Part shown: in pieces, positions 28,962 through 37,931 of the stretch
How the letters are laid out: the number at the start of each line of letters is the position of its first letter
Position numbering within the stretch: position 1 is the first letter of the stretch
DNA from: Mesorhizobium sp. LHD-90
GTDB lineage: Bacteria; Pseudomonadota; Alphaproteobacteria; Rhizobiales; Rhizobiaceae
NCBI RefSeq assembly: GCF_030929505.1
Contig: NZ_JAVFVV010000001.1
Coordinates: forward strand, 310,001-374,000
DNA length: 64,000 nt
Direction of reading: 5' to 3'
The notes under the pieces: generated by a model
What the model saw: the letters and a program-made list of their open reading frames with translations, nothing else
The model's database searches: none
Told to the model about the DNA's origin: nothing
Position numbers and translations under genes: made by a program

Positions 28962-29900
28962 ATGCACCGCTATAAGTTCGTTCTCTACCGGCCGCTGCAG
29001 TTCCTGCCGGTGCTGTTCGGCATCAGCATCATCACCTTCATCCTGGTCCGGCTGATCCCCGGCGACCCGGCGCGCGTGCTGCTCGGCACCCGCGCGACGC
29101 CCGAGGCAATCGCCCGCATCCGCGAGCAGTACGGTCTCGATGAGCCGTTCCTTGTCCAGTACCTCTATTTCCTGCGCAATCTTGCGGACGGCGAGATGGG
29201 GCGGTCGATCCTCTACAAGATCGATGTGCTTAAGCTCATCCTCACACGCATCGAGCCGACGCTGATGCTGGTGCTGTGCAGCGTCGTGCTGTCGGTGCTG
29301 ATTGCCGTGCCGGTCGCTGCGGTCGCAGCCCGCAACCAGGGCAGGTTCGCCGACCAGGCAATCCGCGTCATCTCCACCTTCGGCATCGGCTTCCCGCCCT
29401 TCTGGCTGGGGCTGATGCTCATCATCCTGTTCAGCGTGAAGCTCGATATCTTCCCGGTATCGGGCTACGGCAATACGCTGCCCGAGAAGCTCACGCATCT
29501 CTTCCTGCCCAGCCTCACCATCTCGCTGTCGCTGTCCACCGTGCTGGCGCGCAGCCTACGCGCGGCCATGGTGGAGGCGCTGCGCTCCGACGTCGCCACC
29601 GCAGCGCGAGCCCGCGGCATGCCGGAAAGCATCGTGTTCTGGCGGCACGTGCTGCCCAACTCGCTGGTGCCCACCGTCAACCTGCTCGCCGTCAACATAG
29701 GCTGGCTGATCGGCGGCACGGTGGTGGTGGAGACGGTGTTCGCGCTGCCCGGCATGGGACAGCTCCTGGTGCGGGCGATCTTCTCGCGCGACTACATGGT
29801 CGTGCAGGGCGTGGCGATGGTGTTCGCCTGCGCGACCGTGCTGATCAACTTCCTGGCCGACATCGCCACCGTGGCGCTCGACCCGAGGGTGAAGCTGTGA
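28962..29900 (+). CDS. peptide ABC transporter permease (DppB/OppB-like)
   Basis: A 312-residue permease with six helices. It starts with the DppB signature RPLQFLPVLFGISIITFILVRLIPGDPA, and the cytoplasmic EAA loop is MVEALRSDVATAARARGMPESIVFWRHVLPNSLVPTV. It forms the channel with the next gene product. It lies 51 bases after the hydrolase gene on the same strand, so the two are probably cotranscribed. Confidence 0.93.
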   Translation: MHRYKFVLYRPLQFLPVLFGISIITFILVRLIPGDPARVLLGTRATPEAIARIREQYGLDEPFLVQYLYFLRNLADGEMGRSILYKIDVLKLILTRIEPTLMLVLCSVVLSVLIAVPVAAVAARNQGRFADQAIRVISTFGIGFPPFWLGLMLIILFSVKLDIFPVSGYGNTLPEKLTHLFLPSLTISLSLSTVLARSLRAAMVEALRSDVATAARARGMPESIVFWRHVLPNSLVPTVNLLAVNIGWLIGGTVVVETVFALPGMGQLLVRAIFSRDYMVVQGVAMVFACATVLINFLADIATVALDPRVKL

Positions 29901-30751
29901 GCGAACCCCTGGCCGTCACTGCCCCGCTTGCCGGCCGGCTCAGCCTGTTCCGCCGCCGCGGTACGCTCGCCGTCGGCGTATTCCTCCTTGGCGCGTTCAT
30001 CGTCCTGGCGCTTGGCGCGCCGCTCATCGCTCCCTACGATCCAATCGCGCAGGACGCGGCGGCGCGGCTACAAGGGCCGTCGTGGCTGCATCCGTTCGGC
30101 ACCGACAATTTCGGCCGGGACATCCTCTCGCGCGTCATCTGGGGCACGCGTATCGACCTGCAGATCGCCATCATCGGCGTGCTCTTCCCCTTCATCATCG
30201 GCACCACGCTGGGCACGGTGGCTGGCTTCTTCGGCGGCATCGTCGACGCCATCTTTATGCGGCTGGTCGACATCATCCTGGCTTTCCCCTTCCTGGTGCT
30301 GATGCTGTCGATCATCGCCATCCTCGGGCCGGGTCTCGGCAGCTTCTACATCGCCATGGCCCTGGTCGGCTGGGTGTCCTATGCGCGGCTGATCCGCGCC
30401 CAGATGCTGGCGCTGAAAAATCACGACTATGCGGTGGCAGCCGTCAGCCTGGGCTTCAGCCGGACGCGCATCATGTTCCGCCACCTGCTGCCGAACGCCG
30501 CCGCCGGCTCCATCGTCTTCGCCATGTCCGACGCAGTGCTTGTGCTGCTCAGCGGCGCGGCGATCAGCTATCTCGGGCTCGGCGTTCAACCCCCCATCGC
30601 CGAATGGGGCGTCATGGTCGCGGAAGGCCAGCCCTTCGTCACCACTGCCTGGTGGATTACGCTGTTTCCTGGCCTGTCGATCGTGACGCTCGCCTTCGCC
30701 TTCAGCATGATCGGCGACGGGCTGGCCGATCTCTTCGGAGTGCATGAGTGA
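29897..30751 (+). CDS. peptide ABC transporter permease (DppC/OppC-like)
   Basis: A 284-residue permease starting at a GTG that overlaps the dppB-like stop (GTGA). DppC features are HPFGTDNFGRDILSRVIWGTRIDL and the EAA loop LKNHDYAVAAVSLGFSRTRIMFRHLLPNA. The C-terminal SYLGLGVQPPIAEWGVMVAEG is also standard. Stop overlaps the next GTG start. Confidence 0.93.
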   Translation: MSEPLAVTAPLAGRLSLFRRRGTLAVGVFLLGAFIVLALGAPLIAPYDPIAQDAAARLQGPSWLHPFGTDNFGRDILSRVIWGTRIDLQIAIIGVLFPFIIGTTLGTVAGFFGGIVDAIFMRLVDIILAFPFLVLMLSIIAILGPGLGSFYIAMALVGWVSYARLIRAQMLALKNHDYAVAAVSLGFSRTRIMFRHLLPNAAAGSIVFAMSDAVLVLLSGAAISYLGLGVQPPIAEWGVMVAEGQPFVTTAWWITLFPGLSIVTLAFAFSMIGDGLADLFGVHE

Positions 30752-32424
30752 GCGCGCCGCTGCTTGCGATCACAGACCTCACCGTCGTCCATGACGGCGA
30801 CGCCGGCACGCGCGCGCTGCTCGATGCGGTCTCGCTCGACCTCGCCCAAGGCGAGGTGCTCGGGCTGGTCGGCGAAAGCGGCTCGGGCAAGAGCCTGCTC
30901 TGCCGCTCGCTGGTCAGGCTGCTGCCGTCGAGCCGGCTGAGGATCGCCGGCGGCTCGGTCAAGCTTGCCGGACACGAGCTCACCGACGCACCGGAATCCG
31001 TGATGCTCAAGGTGCGGGGAGGGGAGATCGGTATGATCTTCCAGAACCCGACCAGCCATCTCGATCCCGTTATGAGGATCGGCGACCAGGTCGCGGAAGG
31101 CATCCGCTTCCATCAGGGGCTGGACGCCCGGGCCGCACGCGCTGCGGCGACGGATGTGTTGGCGCAGGTCGGCTTCTCTGACCCGGCGCGCCAGTACGAC
31201 AGTTATCCGCATGAGTTTTCGGGCGGCATGCGCCAGCGCGCCATGATCGCGGCCGCGCTGTCCTGCGATCCGAAGATACTGATCGCAGACGAGCCCACGA
31301 CGGCGCTGGACGTCACGATACAGGCGCAGATCTTGCGGCTGCTGATGGACATCCGCGCAAAGCGTGGGCTCTCCGTGATCCTCATCACCCACGATCTCGG
31401 CATCGTCGCCCAGGTCTGTGATCGCATCGCGGTGATGCGGCACGGGCGCGTGGTTGAGGTTGGAGAGAAACGCGGCCTTCTCGCCGCGCCAAGCCATGCC
31501 TATACGCGCTCGCTGATTGCCAGTCACCCCTCGTTGCCGGAGGAGGAGGCGGCGCCGAAGGCCGAGAAGCTCCAGATGCCGGGAGCGGTGCCGGTGGTCG
31601 ACATCGAGAAGCTGCATGTGCGCTTCGCCAGCGGCGGGCTGTTCAAGCGAAGCTCAGTCAACGCCGTCGACGGCGTGACTCTGCGGGTGATGCCCGGCGA
31701 GACGGTCGGCATCGTGGGTGAATCCGGCAGCGGCAAGAGCACATTGGCGCGCGCCGTGCTCGGGCTGACACCGGTTTCGTCCGGCGCGATACGCTTCGAC
31801 GGCAACGACATAACGTCGGGTCGAGCAGCGCTGGCGACCCTGCGGCGCGAAACCGCGATGGTTTTCCAGGACCCGTTCAACGCCTTGAACCCGCGGATGA
31901 CGATCGGTCAGATGCTGGCCGAGGTGCTGCGGGTGCAGGGAAAGATCGAGTCCGCGCGGATCCCGGCGCGCTGCGGCGAGTTGCTTGACCTGGTCGGGCT
32001 GGGGCGCGAATTCCTCGATCGCAAGCCGCGCTCGATGAGCGGCGGCCAATGCCAGCGCGCCGGCATCGCGCGCGCTCTTGCCGTAGATCCCAAACTGATC
32101 ATCGCCGACGAATGCGTGGCCGCGTTGGACGTGACGATCCAGGCACAGATCGTCGAGCTGTTCCGCGGACTGGCGGAGCGCATGTCGCTGACCCTTATAT
32201 TCATCGCCCACGACCTCGCCATCGTGCGAAATCTCTGCCAGCGTGTCGTGGTGATGCATCGCGGCGCGATCGTTGAGGAAGGCCGGTCGGAGGACGTGTT
32301 CTCCCGCCCAAGGCATGCCTACACAGCCGCCCTCGTCGCCGCCGTTCCGCATATCGACCCGGACAAGCCGCTGCTTGCTCCGCCGAAGATGGCGACCGCT
32401 TATGCTCATGCGGCCGCGAATTGA
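30748..32424 (+). CDS. peptide ABC transporter, two ATPase domains in one chain (DppD-DppF fusion)
   Basis: The 558-residue product joins two nucleotide-binding domains, each with Walker A (GESGSGKSLLC at about 47; GESGSGKSTLA at about 327), a signature (FSGGMRQRAMIAAAL; MSGGQCQRAGIARAL) and Walker B (ILIADEPTTALDVT; LIIADECVAALDVT). In the second Walker B the usual Pro after Glu is Cys (ADECVAA), a mild departure. Such fusions (YejF, GsiA) power Dpp/Opp-type importers. GTG start overlaps dppC. Confidence 0.92.
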   Translation: MSAPLLAITDLTVVHDGDAGTRALLDAVSLDLAQGEVLGLVGESGSGKSLLCRSLVRLLPSSRLRIAGGSVKLAGHELTDAPESVMLKVRGGEIGMIFQNPTSHLDPVMRIGDQVAEGIRFHQGLDARAARAAATDVLAQVGFSDPARQYDSYPHEFSGGMRQRAMIAAALSCDPKILIADEPTTALDVTIQAQILRLLMDIRAKRGLSVILITHDLGIVAQVCDRIAVMRHGRVVEVGEKRGLLAAPSHAYTRSLIASHPSLPEEEAAPKAEKLQMPGAVPVVDIEKLHVRFASGGLFKRSSVNAVDGVTLRVMPGETVGIVGESGSGKSTLARAVLGLTPVSSGAIRFDGNDITSGRAALATLRRETAMVFQDPFNALNPRMTIGQMLAEVLRVQGKIESARIPARCGELLDLVGLGREFLDRKPRSMSGGQCQRAGIARALAVDPKLIIADECVAALDVTIQAQIVELFRGLAERMSLTLIFIAHDLAIVRNLCQRVVVMHRGAIVEEGRSEDVFSRPRHAYTAALVAAVPHIDPDKPLLAPPKMATAYAHAAAN

Positions 32425-32455
32425 CCACCAGAAGCCAACCAGAAGGGGAAGTGAG

Positions 32456-33973
32456 ATGTTGAAGAACAAATGGATGCGGATCGGCCTGGTCACGGTGATG
32501 ACCAGCCTTTCCATCGGAGCGACGATCGCCGAGGCTGCCGGCGTGCTGACCATCGGCCGGCGCGAGGACTCGACCACCTTCGATCCGATCAAGACCGCCC
32601 AGAACATCGATCTCTGGGTATTCGCCAACGTCTATGACGTGCTGATCCGCGTCGACAAGACGGGCACCAAGCTGGAGCCCGGCCTGGCGGAGAGCTGGGA
32701 GGTCAGCCCGGACGGCCTGACCTATACGTTGAAATTGCGCGATGCGAAGTTCTCGGACGGATCCGACCTTACCGCCGAGGACGTGGTGTTCAGCCTTACC
32801 CGCATCCGCGACGACGAGGGATCGCTGTGGGCCGATCCTTTCAAGGTGATGGAGACCGTCGAGGCGACCGACCCGAAGACCGTCACGATCAAGCTGAAGC
32901 AGCCGACCGCGCCGTTCCTGGCCACGCTCGCCTTTCCGATCGCCTCGATCCTTTCCAAGAAGGGTTTCGAGACACTCGGACCGGAGAAGTATGCCGAGAC
33001 GCCGATCGGCTCCGGCGCCTTCACCATCACCGAATGGCGGCGCGGCGACCGCGTCATCCTCGCGAAGAACCCGCATTTCTGGCAGGCCGATCGCGTCAGC
33101 CTCGACGGTATCGAGTGGATTTCCGTGCCGGACGACAACACCCGCATGCTGAACGTGCAGGCCGGCCAGCTCGACACCGCGATCTTCGTGCCGTTCTCGC
33201 GTGTCGCCGAACTGCAAAAGGACGCTAACCTCACCGTCCATCTCGACCCGTCCACCCGCGAGGATCACCTGCTGATCAATCACGAGAAGGGCGCGCTGGC
33301 AAAGAAGGAAGTGCGGCAGGCGCTCGACATGGCCATCGACGAGCAGGCCGTGGTCGACACGGTGACCTTCGGTTATGGTGAGGTCGCGAATTCTTACGTA
33401 CCGAAAGGCGCGCTCTATTACCACGCCGACAATCTGAAGCGGCCCTACGATCCGGAGAAGGCCAAGCAGATGCTGGCCGATGCCGGCGCCTCCGACCTGT
33501 CGCTCAACTACGTGGTGCGCGCTGGCGACGAGATCGTCGAGCAGACCGCCGTCCTCCTTCAGGAGCAACTCTCCAAGGCCGGCGTAACGGTCAACATCCA
33601 GAAGGTCGACCCGAGCCAGGAATGGGACATGCTGGTGGCCGGCGACTATGACGTCGGCGTCAACTACTGGACCAACGACATCCTCGACCCCGACCAGAAG
33701 ACCACCTTCGTGCTCGGCCACGACGCCAACATGAACTACATGACCCGCTACAACAACGAGAAGGTCAAGGAGATGGTGGCGGCGGCGCGCATCGAGATGG
33801 ATCCTGCCAAGCGCGAGCAGATGTATACCGACCTGCAGAAGATGGCCAAGGAGGACGTGAACTGGATCGACCTCTACTACAGCCCGTTCATCAACGTTTC
33901 GCGCAAGAACGTCGAGAATTTTTACCAGAATCCGCTGGGCCGGTTCTTCCTGGAAGATGTCGTTAAGAACTAG
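32456..33973 (+). CDS. peptide ABC transporter substrate-binding protein (family 5, DppA-like)
   Basis: The 505-residue product has a signal peptide (LVTVMTSLSIGATIAEA, cleavage before AGVLTIG). The family 5 binding-protein fold is marked by FDPIKTAQNIDLWVFANVYDVLIRVDKTG and EDVVFSLTRIRD, then IGSGAFTITEWRRGDRVILAKNPHFW. It delivers peptides or peptide-like amides to the permeases. ATG 32456 follows AGAAGGGGAAGTG. Last gene of the transporter operon. Its placement beside the LuxR solo and pip genes matches loci where the transporter is needed to take up the plant signal. Confidence 0.92.
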   Translation: MLKNKWMRIGLVTVMTSLSIGATIAEAAGVLTIGRREDSTTFDPIKTAQNIDLWVFANVYDVLIRVDKTGTKLEPGLAESWEVSPDGLTYTLKLRDAKFSDGSDLTAEDVVFSLTRIRDDEGSLWADPFKVMETVEATDPKTVTIKLKQPTAPFLATLAFPIASILSKKGFETLGPEKYAETPIGSGAFTITEWRRGDRVILAKNPHFWQADRVSLDGIEWISVPDDNTRMLNVQAGQLDTAIFVPFSRVAELQKDANLTVHLDPSTREDHLLINHEKGALAKKEVRQALDMAIDEQAVVDTVTFGYGEVANSYVPKGALYYHADNLKRPYDPEKAKQMLADAGASDLSLNYVVRAGDEIVEQTAVLLQEQLSKAGVTVNIQKVDPSQEWDMLVAGDYDVGVNYWTNDILDPDQKTTFVLGHDANMNYMTRYNNEKVKEMVAAARIEMDPAKREQMYTDLQKMAKEDVNWIDLYYSPFINVSRKNVENFYQNPLGRFFLEDVVKN

Positions 33974-34566
33974 GCTTACGAGCGACGCCGCGGGACGCCC
34001 CCGGGGGCGTTCCGCCCAACCCTGACAACATGCTAGGCGTCTAGCCTGTTCTGGTCACCGCGCGTGGTTTGCCGGGATGAGGTGAGCGACCGGCTGGCGT
34101 CGCTATTTCCGCTTTCTGAAAGGTCCGCGTTGACTGCGGACGGTCCGCTTGCGGCCCCACACAGGACGCAATGTCATCCGGCGCGGAGCGTCGGATGGGC
34201 GCCATAGCCTGCCGACGGCTCAATTGCGGACACGCCAATTGGGTGCGCCGGGTAGGCCCCGCGCTAGGAGGTTAAACCGCAAAACAGCCGCGCACGACTG
34301 CTATCTCGCCAGACGTCGTGGCCATCGAACTCCCGGGAAGCATCTCCGAGCCGGAAGTTTCCGGGTAGATCTAGAATTTCTATGTGGACTGCGCAGTTCT
34401 AGCGAACCCGCGTGGGACCGCCTTCGCCATCTGCCAGCCGGTCGGGGGGACGTTGACGAGGTTCTAGTCCAGAACCACGCACCCAAATGTTCATGTTCGT
34501 CCGGCGGCGTTTATTCGACGGTTATTCAACGTATTTCCGAAATTTACGCTAAGTAATTGATTTTAC
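33974..34566. other. intergenic, with hairpin after the transporter operon
   Basis: About 590 bases with no supported gene. A perfect-core hairpin lies at the left end (annotated separately). The region 34350-34560 becomes A+T-richer, as expected near a promoter, although the tRNA to its right is read leftward. Confidence 0.35.
33992..34013 (+). terminator. hairpin terminator candidate after the peptide transporter operon
   Basis: GGGACGCCCC pairs with the inverted GGGGCGTTCC around a CG centre, 18 bases after the stop codon. There is a strong stem but no U tract, so it may be only a 3'-end stabiliser. Confidence 0.55.
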
Positions 34567-34641
34567 TGGTACGCCCAAGGGGAATCGAACCCCTGTTTGC
34601 GCCGTGAGAGGGCGCCGTCCTGACCGCTAGACGATGGGCGC
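34567..34641 (-). tRNA. tRNA-Glu (anticodon CUC)
   Basis: The minus strand folds as a full tRNA with encoded CCA. The acceptor 5' strand GCGCCCA pairs with TGGGCGT (first pair G-U). The D arm is TCGTCTAGCGGTCAGGA. The anticodon loop CTCTCAC gives CUC, and the T arm is AGGGG-TTCGATT-CCCCT. CUC reads GAG, glutamate. No integrase or attachment-site duplication is seen at its 3' end within the window. Confidence 0.95.
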
Positions 34642-34733
34642 GTGACCAGTGGGCCGTATCTATGATGGGCGGCGGAAAAAAGCAACCGGCATTCTCGATC
34701 ACGAAGAAGACGCGTGGCTCGAGCGCTTGGCGC

Positions 34734-35144
34734 CTACCGTCTCGGCTCGATCAGGTCCCAGAGATTGCCGTGGAGGTCGGCGAAAACCGCAACGATACCA
34801 TAGGCTTCGCGGCGCGGCGCTTCGCGGAAGGTTACACCGGCTACCAGCATCGCCGCGTGGTCGCGGGCAAAATCGTCGGTCTCCAGGAACAGGAAGACGC
34901 GGCCCCCGGTCTGGTCGCCGACGCGTGTTTGCTGCTGCTCGGTGCTCGCTTCGGCCAGCAGGAGCCGGACGCCGCCTTGCGCCGGACCGACCGTGACCCA
35001 GCGCTTGCCGTCGCCGAGATCGACATCCTCGAACAGCATGAAACCGAGCTTTTGCGTGTACCAGGCGATCGCCTCATCATAGCCGGCGACGACCAGCGCG
35101 ACGGTGGCGATGCGCCGCTGCGGTTCGGGCGAGGGCTCGCTCAT
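34734..35144 (-). CDS. VOC-family (glyoxalase/bleomycin-resistance fold) protein
   Basis: The 136-residue product is a single vicinal-oxygen-chelate domain pair: IATVALVVAGYDEAIAWYTQKLGF starts the first beta-alpha-beta-beta-beta unit and FADLHGNLWDLIEP closes the second. The metal-binding positions are only partly kept, so activity cannot be predicted. Its start overlaps the stop of the upstream small membrane protein gene (ATGA), so the two form one minus-strand unit divergent from the pseudouridine synthase gene. Confidence 0.88.
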   Translation of the reverse strand: MSEPSPEPQRRIATVALVVAGYDEAIAWYTQKLGFMLFEDVDLGDGKRWVTVGPAQGGVRLLLAEASTEQQQTRVGDQTGGRVFLFLETDDFARDHAAMLVAGVTFREAPRREAYGIVAVFADLHGNLWDLIEPRR

Positions 35145-35527
35145 TGCGCTGTGATCGTGAAACGACCGACGATGCGGCGCTCGGCAAGATCATAGAGATA
35201 GATGGCGCGGGAGCCGCCCGGCATCTCGAGGCCGAGTGACAGCCGGCTGCCCGACAGCGACTGCGACACGATCCTTGCGCCGGCCGGCAGCGCGATCTCG
35301 CCCTCCAGCACCGCGCCGGCGGCGACTGGAATGTCGGAATGGGGGAGTTCGGCGACAGCGGGGGCTTCGCTGCGGGTCTTGTAGACAATCGCCGCCACCA
35401 CGGCCATAAGGGCGACGAACAAGAGCCCGAGATTGATCGCGACGAAGCGGACGAGTTTCTTGCGCACCTTCTCGACCCCCGGGTCGAGCGGCTTTTCTTC
35501 CTCGTCGTCGAATGTGGGCCTGATCAT
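35141..35527 (-). CDS. single-pass membrane protein of unknown function
   Basis: The 128-residue product has an acidic N-terminus (TFDDEEEKPLDPGVEKVRKKL), one transmembrane helix at about 28-48 (FVAINLGLLFVALMAVVAAIVY) and a small periplasmic beta-rich domain (SQSLSGSRLSLGLEMPGGSRAIYLYDL). Similar proteins are found next to rluD-type genes in Hyphomicrobiales. Role unknown. Divergent from the rluD-like gene with only 20 bases between start codons. Confidence 0.75.
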   Translation of the reverse strand: MIRPTFDDEEEKPLDPGVEKVRKKLVRFVAINLGLLFVALMAVVAAIVYKTRSEAPAVAELPHSDIPVAAGAVLEGEIALPAGARIVSQSLSGSRLSLGLEMPGGSRAIYLYDLAERRIVGRFTITAQ

Positions 35528-35547
35528 GCGGTTTTCCGAGCCTTCTT

Positions 35548-36573
35548 ATGGGCGATCCTGATAACGAAGGCGACGGCGTTAGGAAAGGGCTGGCGGCCGG
35601 CCCGGACGCCGCAGGCCAGCGGCTCGACCAGTGGCTGGCGGCAGCCCTCGGCGGCGATTTTTCGCGCAGCCGCCTGCAAGCGTTGATCCGCCAGGGCGCG
35701 GTGAGCGTCGACGGCAGGCCGGTGGCCGAGCCGAAGCGCAAGATGGCGGCGGGCGAGATGGTCGGGGTGGTGCTGCCCGAACCGGAGCCGGCGGAGCCGC
35801 TGGGCGAGAACATTCCGCTCGATGTTCTTTACGAGGACGACGAGTTGATCGTTGTCAACAAGCCGGCGGGGCTGGTCGTGCATCCCGGCGCCGGCAACTG
35901 GACCGGCACGCTGGTCAACGCGTTGATCTATCACTGCGGTGACAGCCTTTCGGGTATCGGCGGCGTGCGGCGTCCGGGCATCGTCCACCGGCTCGACAAG
36001 GATACGTCCGGCGTGCTGGTGGCGGCCAAGACGGACCGCGCGCACAAGGCGCTGTCGGAGGCTTTTGCCGACCACGGCCGCGACGGCGACCTGGAGCGCG
36101 CCTACCTGGCGCTGGTGTGGAACATTCCATCGCGGATGAGCGGAACCGTCGACGCGCCGCTCGGCCGCGCCGCCGACCGGGTGCGTCGCGCAGTGGTGCC
36201 GGAAGGGCGCGACGATGCCCGCCACGCGGTGACCCACTATGAGGTGCTGGAGCGTTTTGGCGAAAACAGCGGCGGCGCCCGGGCGGCGCTGCTGGAATGC
36301 CGGCTTGAGACCGGGCGTACCCACCAGATCCGCGTCCACATGGCGCATATCGGCCACCCGCTGGTCGGCGACCGCGACTATGGCACCGGTTTTCGCACCA
36401 AGGCGAACCGCCTGCCGGAACCGGCGCGCGGCGTGGTCGCGACGTTCCCGCGCCAGGCGCTGCATGCCTGGCTGCTCGCCTTCCGTCATCCGGTCAGCGG
36501 CGAATTGATGCGTTTCGAGGCGCCTGTGCCAAGCGATTTTTCTGGACTCCTCGATGCGTTTCGCGGTATCTAA
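35548..36573 (+). CDS. rluD: RluA-family 23S rRNA pseudouridine synthase (RluD-like)
   Basis: The 341-residue product has an S4 RNA-binding domain (about 22-90, QRLDQWLAAALG, then SRSRLQALIRQGAVSVDG) and a catalytic domain with the active-site aspartate in GIVHRLDKDTSGVLV. ETGRTHQIRVHMAHIGHPLVGD is the conserved motif III. It isomerises uridines of the large ribosomal RNA, probably at the sites of RluD. It precedes rpoH, a conserved neighbourhood in rhizobia. The first 20 residues are poorly conserved, so a later start is possible. Confidence 0.92.
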   Translation: MGDPDNEGDGVRKGLAAGPDAAGQRLDQWLAAALGGDFSRSRLQALIRQGAVSVDGRPVAEPKRKMAAGEMVGVVLPEPEPAEPLGENIPLDVLYEDDELIVVNKPAGLVVHPGAGNWTGTLVNALIYHCGDSLSGIGGVRRPGIVHRLDKDTSGVLVAAKTDRAHKALSEAFADHGRDGDLERAYLALVWNIPSRMSGTVDAPLGRAADRVRRAVVPEGRDDARHAVTHYEVLERFGENSGGARAALLECRLETGRTHQIRVHMAHIGHPLVGDRDYGTGFRTKANRLPEPARGVVATFPRQALHAWLLAFRHPVSGELMRFEAPVPSDFSGLLDAFRGI

Positions 36574-36749
36574 CGGTTACCTGCTCACCGTTGTTCACTT
36601 ATATGTGACGCACTGTTTCAGGTTGAACAAATCCTGTCTTTTCCCGATTTGTTCCTATATAAGTCTGTTTGGCGCCGCCTGGCGGGAATGCAGCGGCGCC
36701 ACATGCCCGCCTTGATCAGGGGGCAATCAGAAGAGAGGAGGGCGCTATC

Positions 36750-37661
36750 ATGGCCCAGTCATTACCAAGTATCGTTTCCGGAGAGGGCGGGCTTTCCCGC
36801 TACCTGGAAGAAATTCGTCGTTTCCCGATGCTCGAGCCGCAGGAAGAGTACATGCTCGCCAAGCGGTATCAGGAGCATGAGGACACTGGCGCTGCTCACA
36901 AGCTCGTCACAAGCCATCTGAGGCTCGTGGCCAAGATCGCCATGGGTTATCGCGGCTACGGCCTGCCGATCGGCGAGGTGATCTCGGAGGGCAATGTCGG
37001 CCTGATGCAGGCCGTCAAGAAGTTCGAGCCGGAGCGCGGCTTCCGGCTGGCCACCTATGCGATGTGGTGGATCAAGGCTTCGATCCAGGAATACATACTG
37101 CGCTCGTGGAGCCTGGTGAAGATGGGCACGACCGCCAACCAGAAGCGGCTGTTCTTCAACCTGCGCAAGGTGAAGGGCAAGATCCAGGCGCTCGACGAGG
37201 GCGACCTGAAGCCAGACCAGATCGCCGAGATCGCCACGCGGCTGAACGTCTCCGAGGAGGAGGTGGTTTCGATGAACCGCCGGCTCTCGGGCGACGCCTC
37301 GCTGAATGCGCCGATCCGCGCCACCGAGGGCGAAAGCGGCGAGTGGCAGGACTGGCTGGTGGACGACCACGACAGCCAGGAAGCGGTGCTGATCGAGCAG
37401 GACGAGCTGGAAAACCGGCGTGGCATGCTGACCAACGCCATGTCGGTGCTCAACGAGCGCGAGCGCCGCATCTTCGAGGCGCGCCGCCTGGAAGAAGAGC
37501 CGCTGACGCTGGAAGACCTGTCGGCCGAGTTCGGCATTTCGCGCGAACGCGTGCGGCAGATCGAGGTGCGCGCCTTCGAGAAGGTGCAGGACGCGGTGAA
37601 GGCTGCCGCCAAGCGCCAGGCGCAGTCCCTGCGCACCATCGAGGCCCAGCCGGCGATGTAA
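36750..37661 (+). CDS. rpoH: RNA polymerase heat-shock sigma factor RpoH (sigma-32)
   Basis: The 303-residue product has all sigma-70 family regions. Region 2 reads HLRLVAKIAMGYRGYGLPIGEVISEGNVGLMQAVKKFEPERGFRLATYAMWWIKASIQEYIL. The RpoH box region with QKRLFFNLRK follows, and region 4 has FGISRERVRQIEVRAFEKVQ. It directs transcription of chaperone and protease genes after heat or other stress. ATG 36750 is preceded by AGGAGGG; upstream in-frame codons back to 36669 look untranslated. The leader between rluD and rpoH (36574-36749) is A+T-rich and likely carries its promoters and any thermosensing structure. Confidence 0.96.
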   Translation: MAQSLPSIVSGEGGLSRYLEEIRRFPMLEPQEEYMLAKRYQEHEDTGAAHKLVTSHLRLVAKIAMGYRGYGLPIGEVISEGNVGLMQAVKKFEPERGFRLATYAMWWIKASIQEYILRSWSLVKMGTTANQKRLFFNLRKVKGKIQALDEGDLKPDQIAEIATRLNVSEEEVVSMNRRLSGDASLNAPIRATEGESGEWQDWLVDDHDSQEAVLIEQDELENRRGMLTNAMSVLNERERRIFEARRLEEEPLTLEDLSAEFGISRERVRQIEVRAFEKVQDAVKAAAKRQAQSLRTIEAQPAM

Positions 37662-37678
37662 CGCCGGCTGGTGGAGGG

Positions 37679-37928
37679 TGCGTCCTTCGAGGCTCGCCCG
37701 CCGAAGTTTTATCTTACAATTGCAAGGCCTTGCGGGCTCGCACCTCAGGATGGGGACCGTTGTGCGTGCAACGCTCACCTTCAGGCGTGGTTACGTGCTG
37801 AGGCCTCCGGAGTGCCGATGAGACTTCGCGATTGGCCTGCCGGCACTACGTCCTCATCCTGAGGTGCGAGCCCGCAATCCGTTCGCGGTCGGAGCGAAAT
37901 CATCGAGGGGCGAGCCTCGGAGGACGCA
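37679..37928. repeat. nested inverted-repeat element of rhizobial intergenic type
   Basis: The outer arms are TGCGTCCTTCGAGGCTCGCC at 37679 and its near-complement ending at 37928. The inner arms are GCGGGCTCGCACCTCAGGAT (37732 on) and its complement at about 37856-37875; they match over 24 of 25 bases when extended. The whole is about 250 bases and sits directly behind rpoH. The arms resemble palindromic elements scattered in mesorhizobial and bradyrhizobial intergenic regions. It contains no open frame of interest. Confidence 0.75.
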
Positions 37929-37931
37929 CTG

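Noticed and set aside
34567-34641. tRNA-Glu as the attachment site of an integrated element
   Set aside because: No integrase gene and no repeated tRNA 3' end were seen on either side in the window.
36574-36749. A specific RNA thermometer or promoter in the rpoH leader
   Set aside because: The leader is A+T-rich and likely regulatory, but no ROSE-like hairpin pairing the ribosome site or convincing -35/-10 pair could be drawn by eye.
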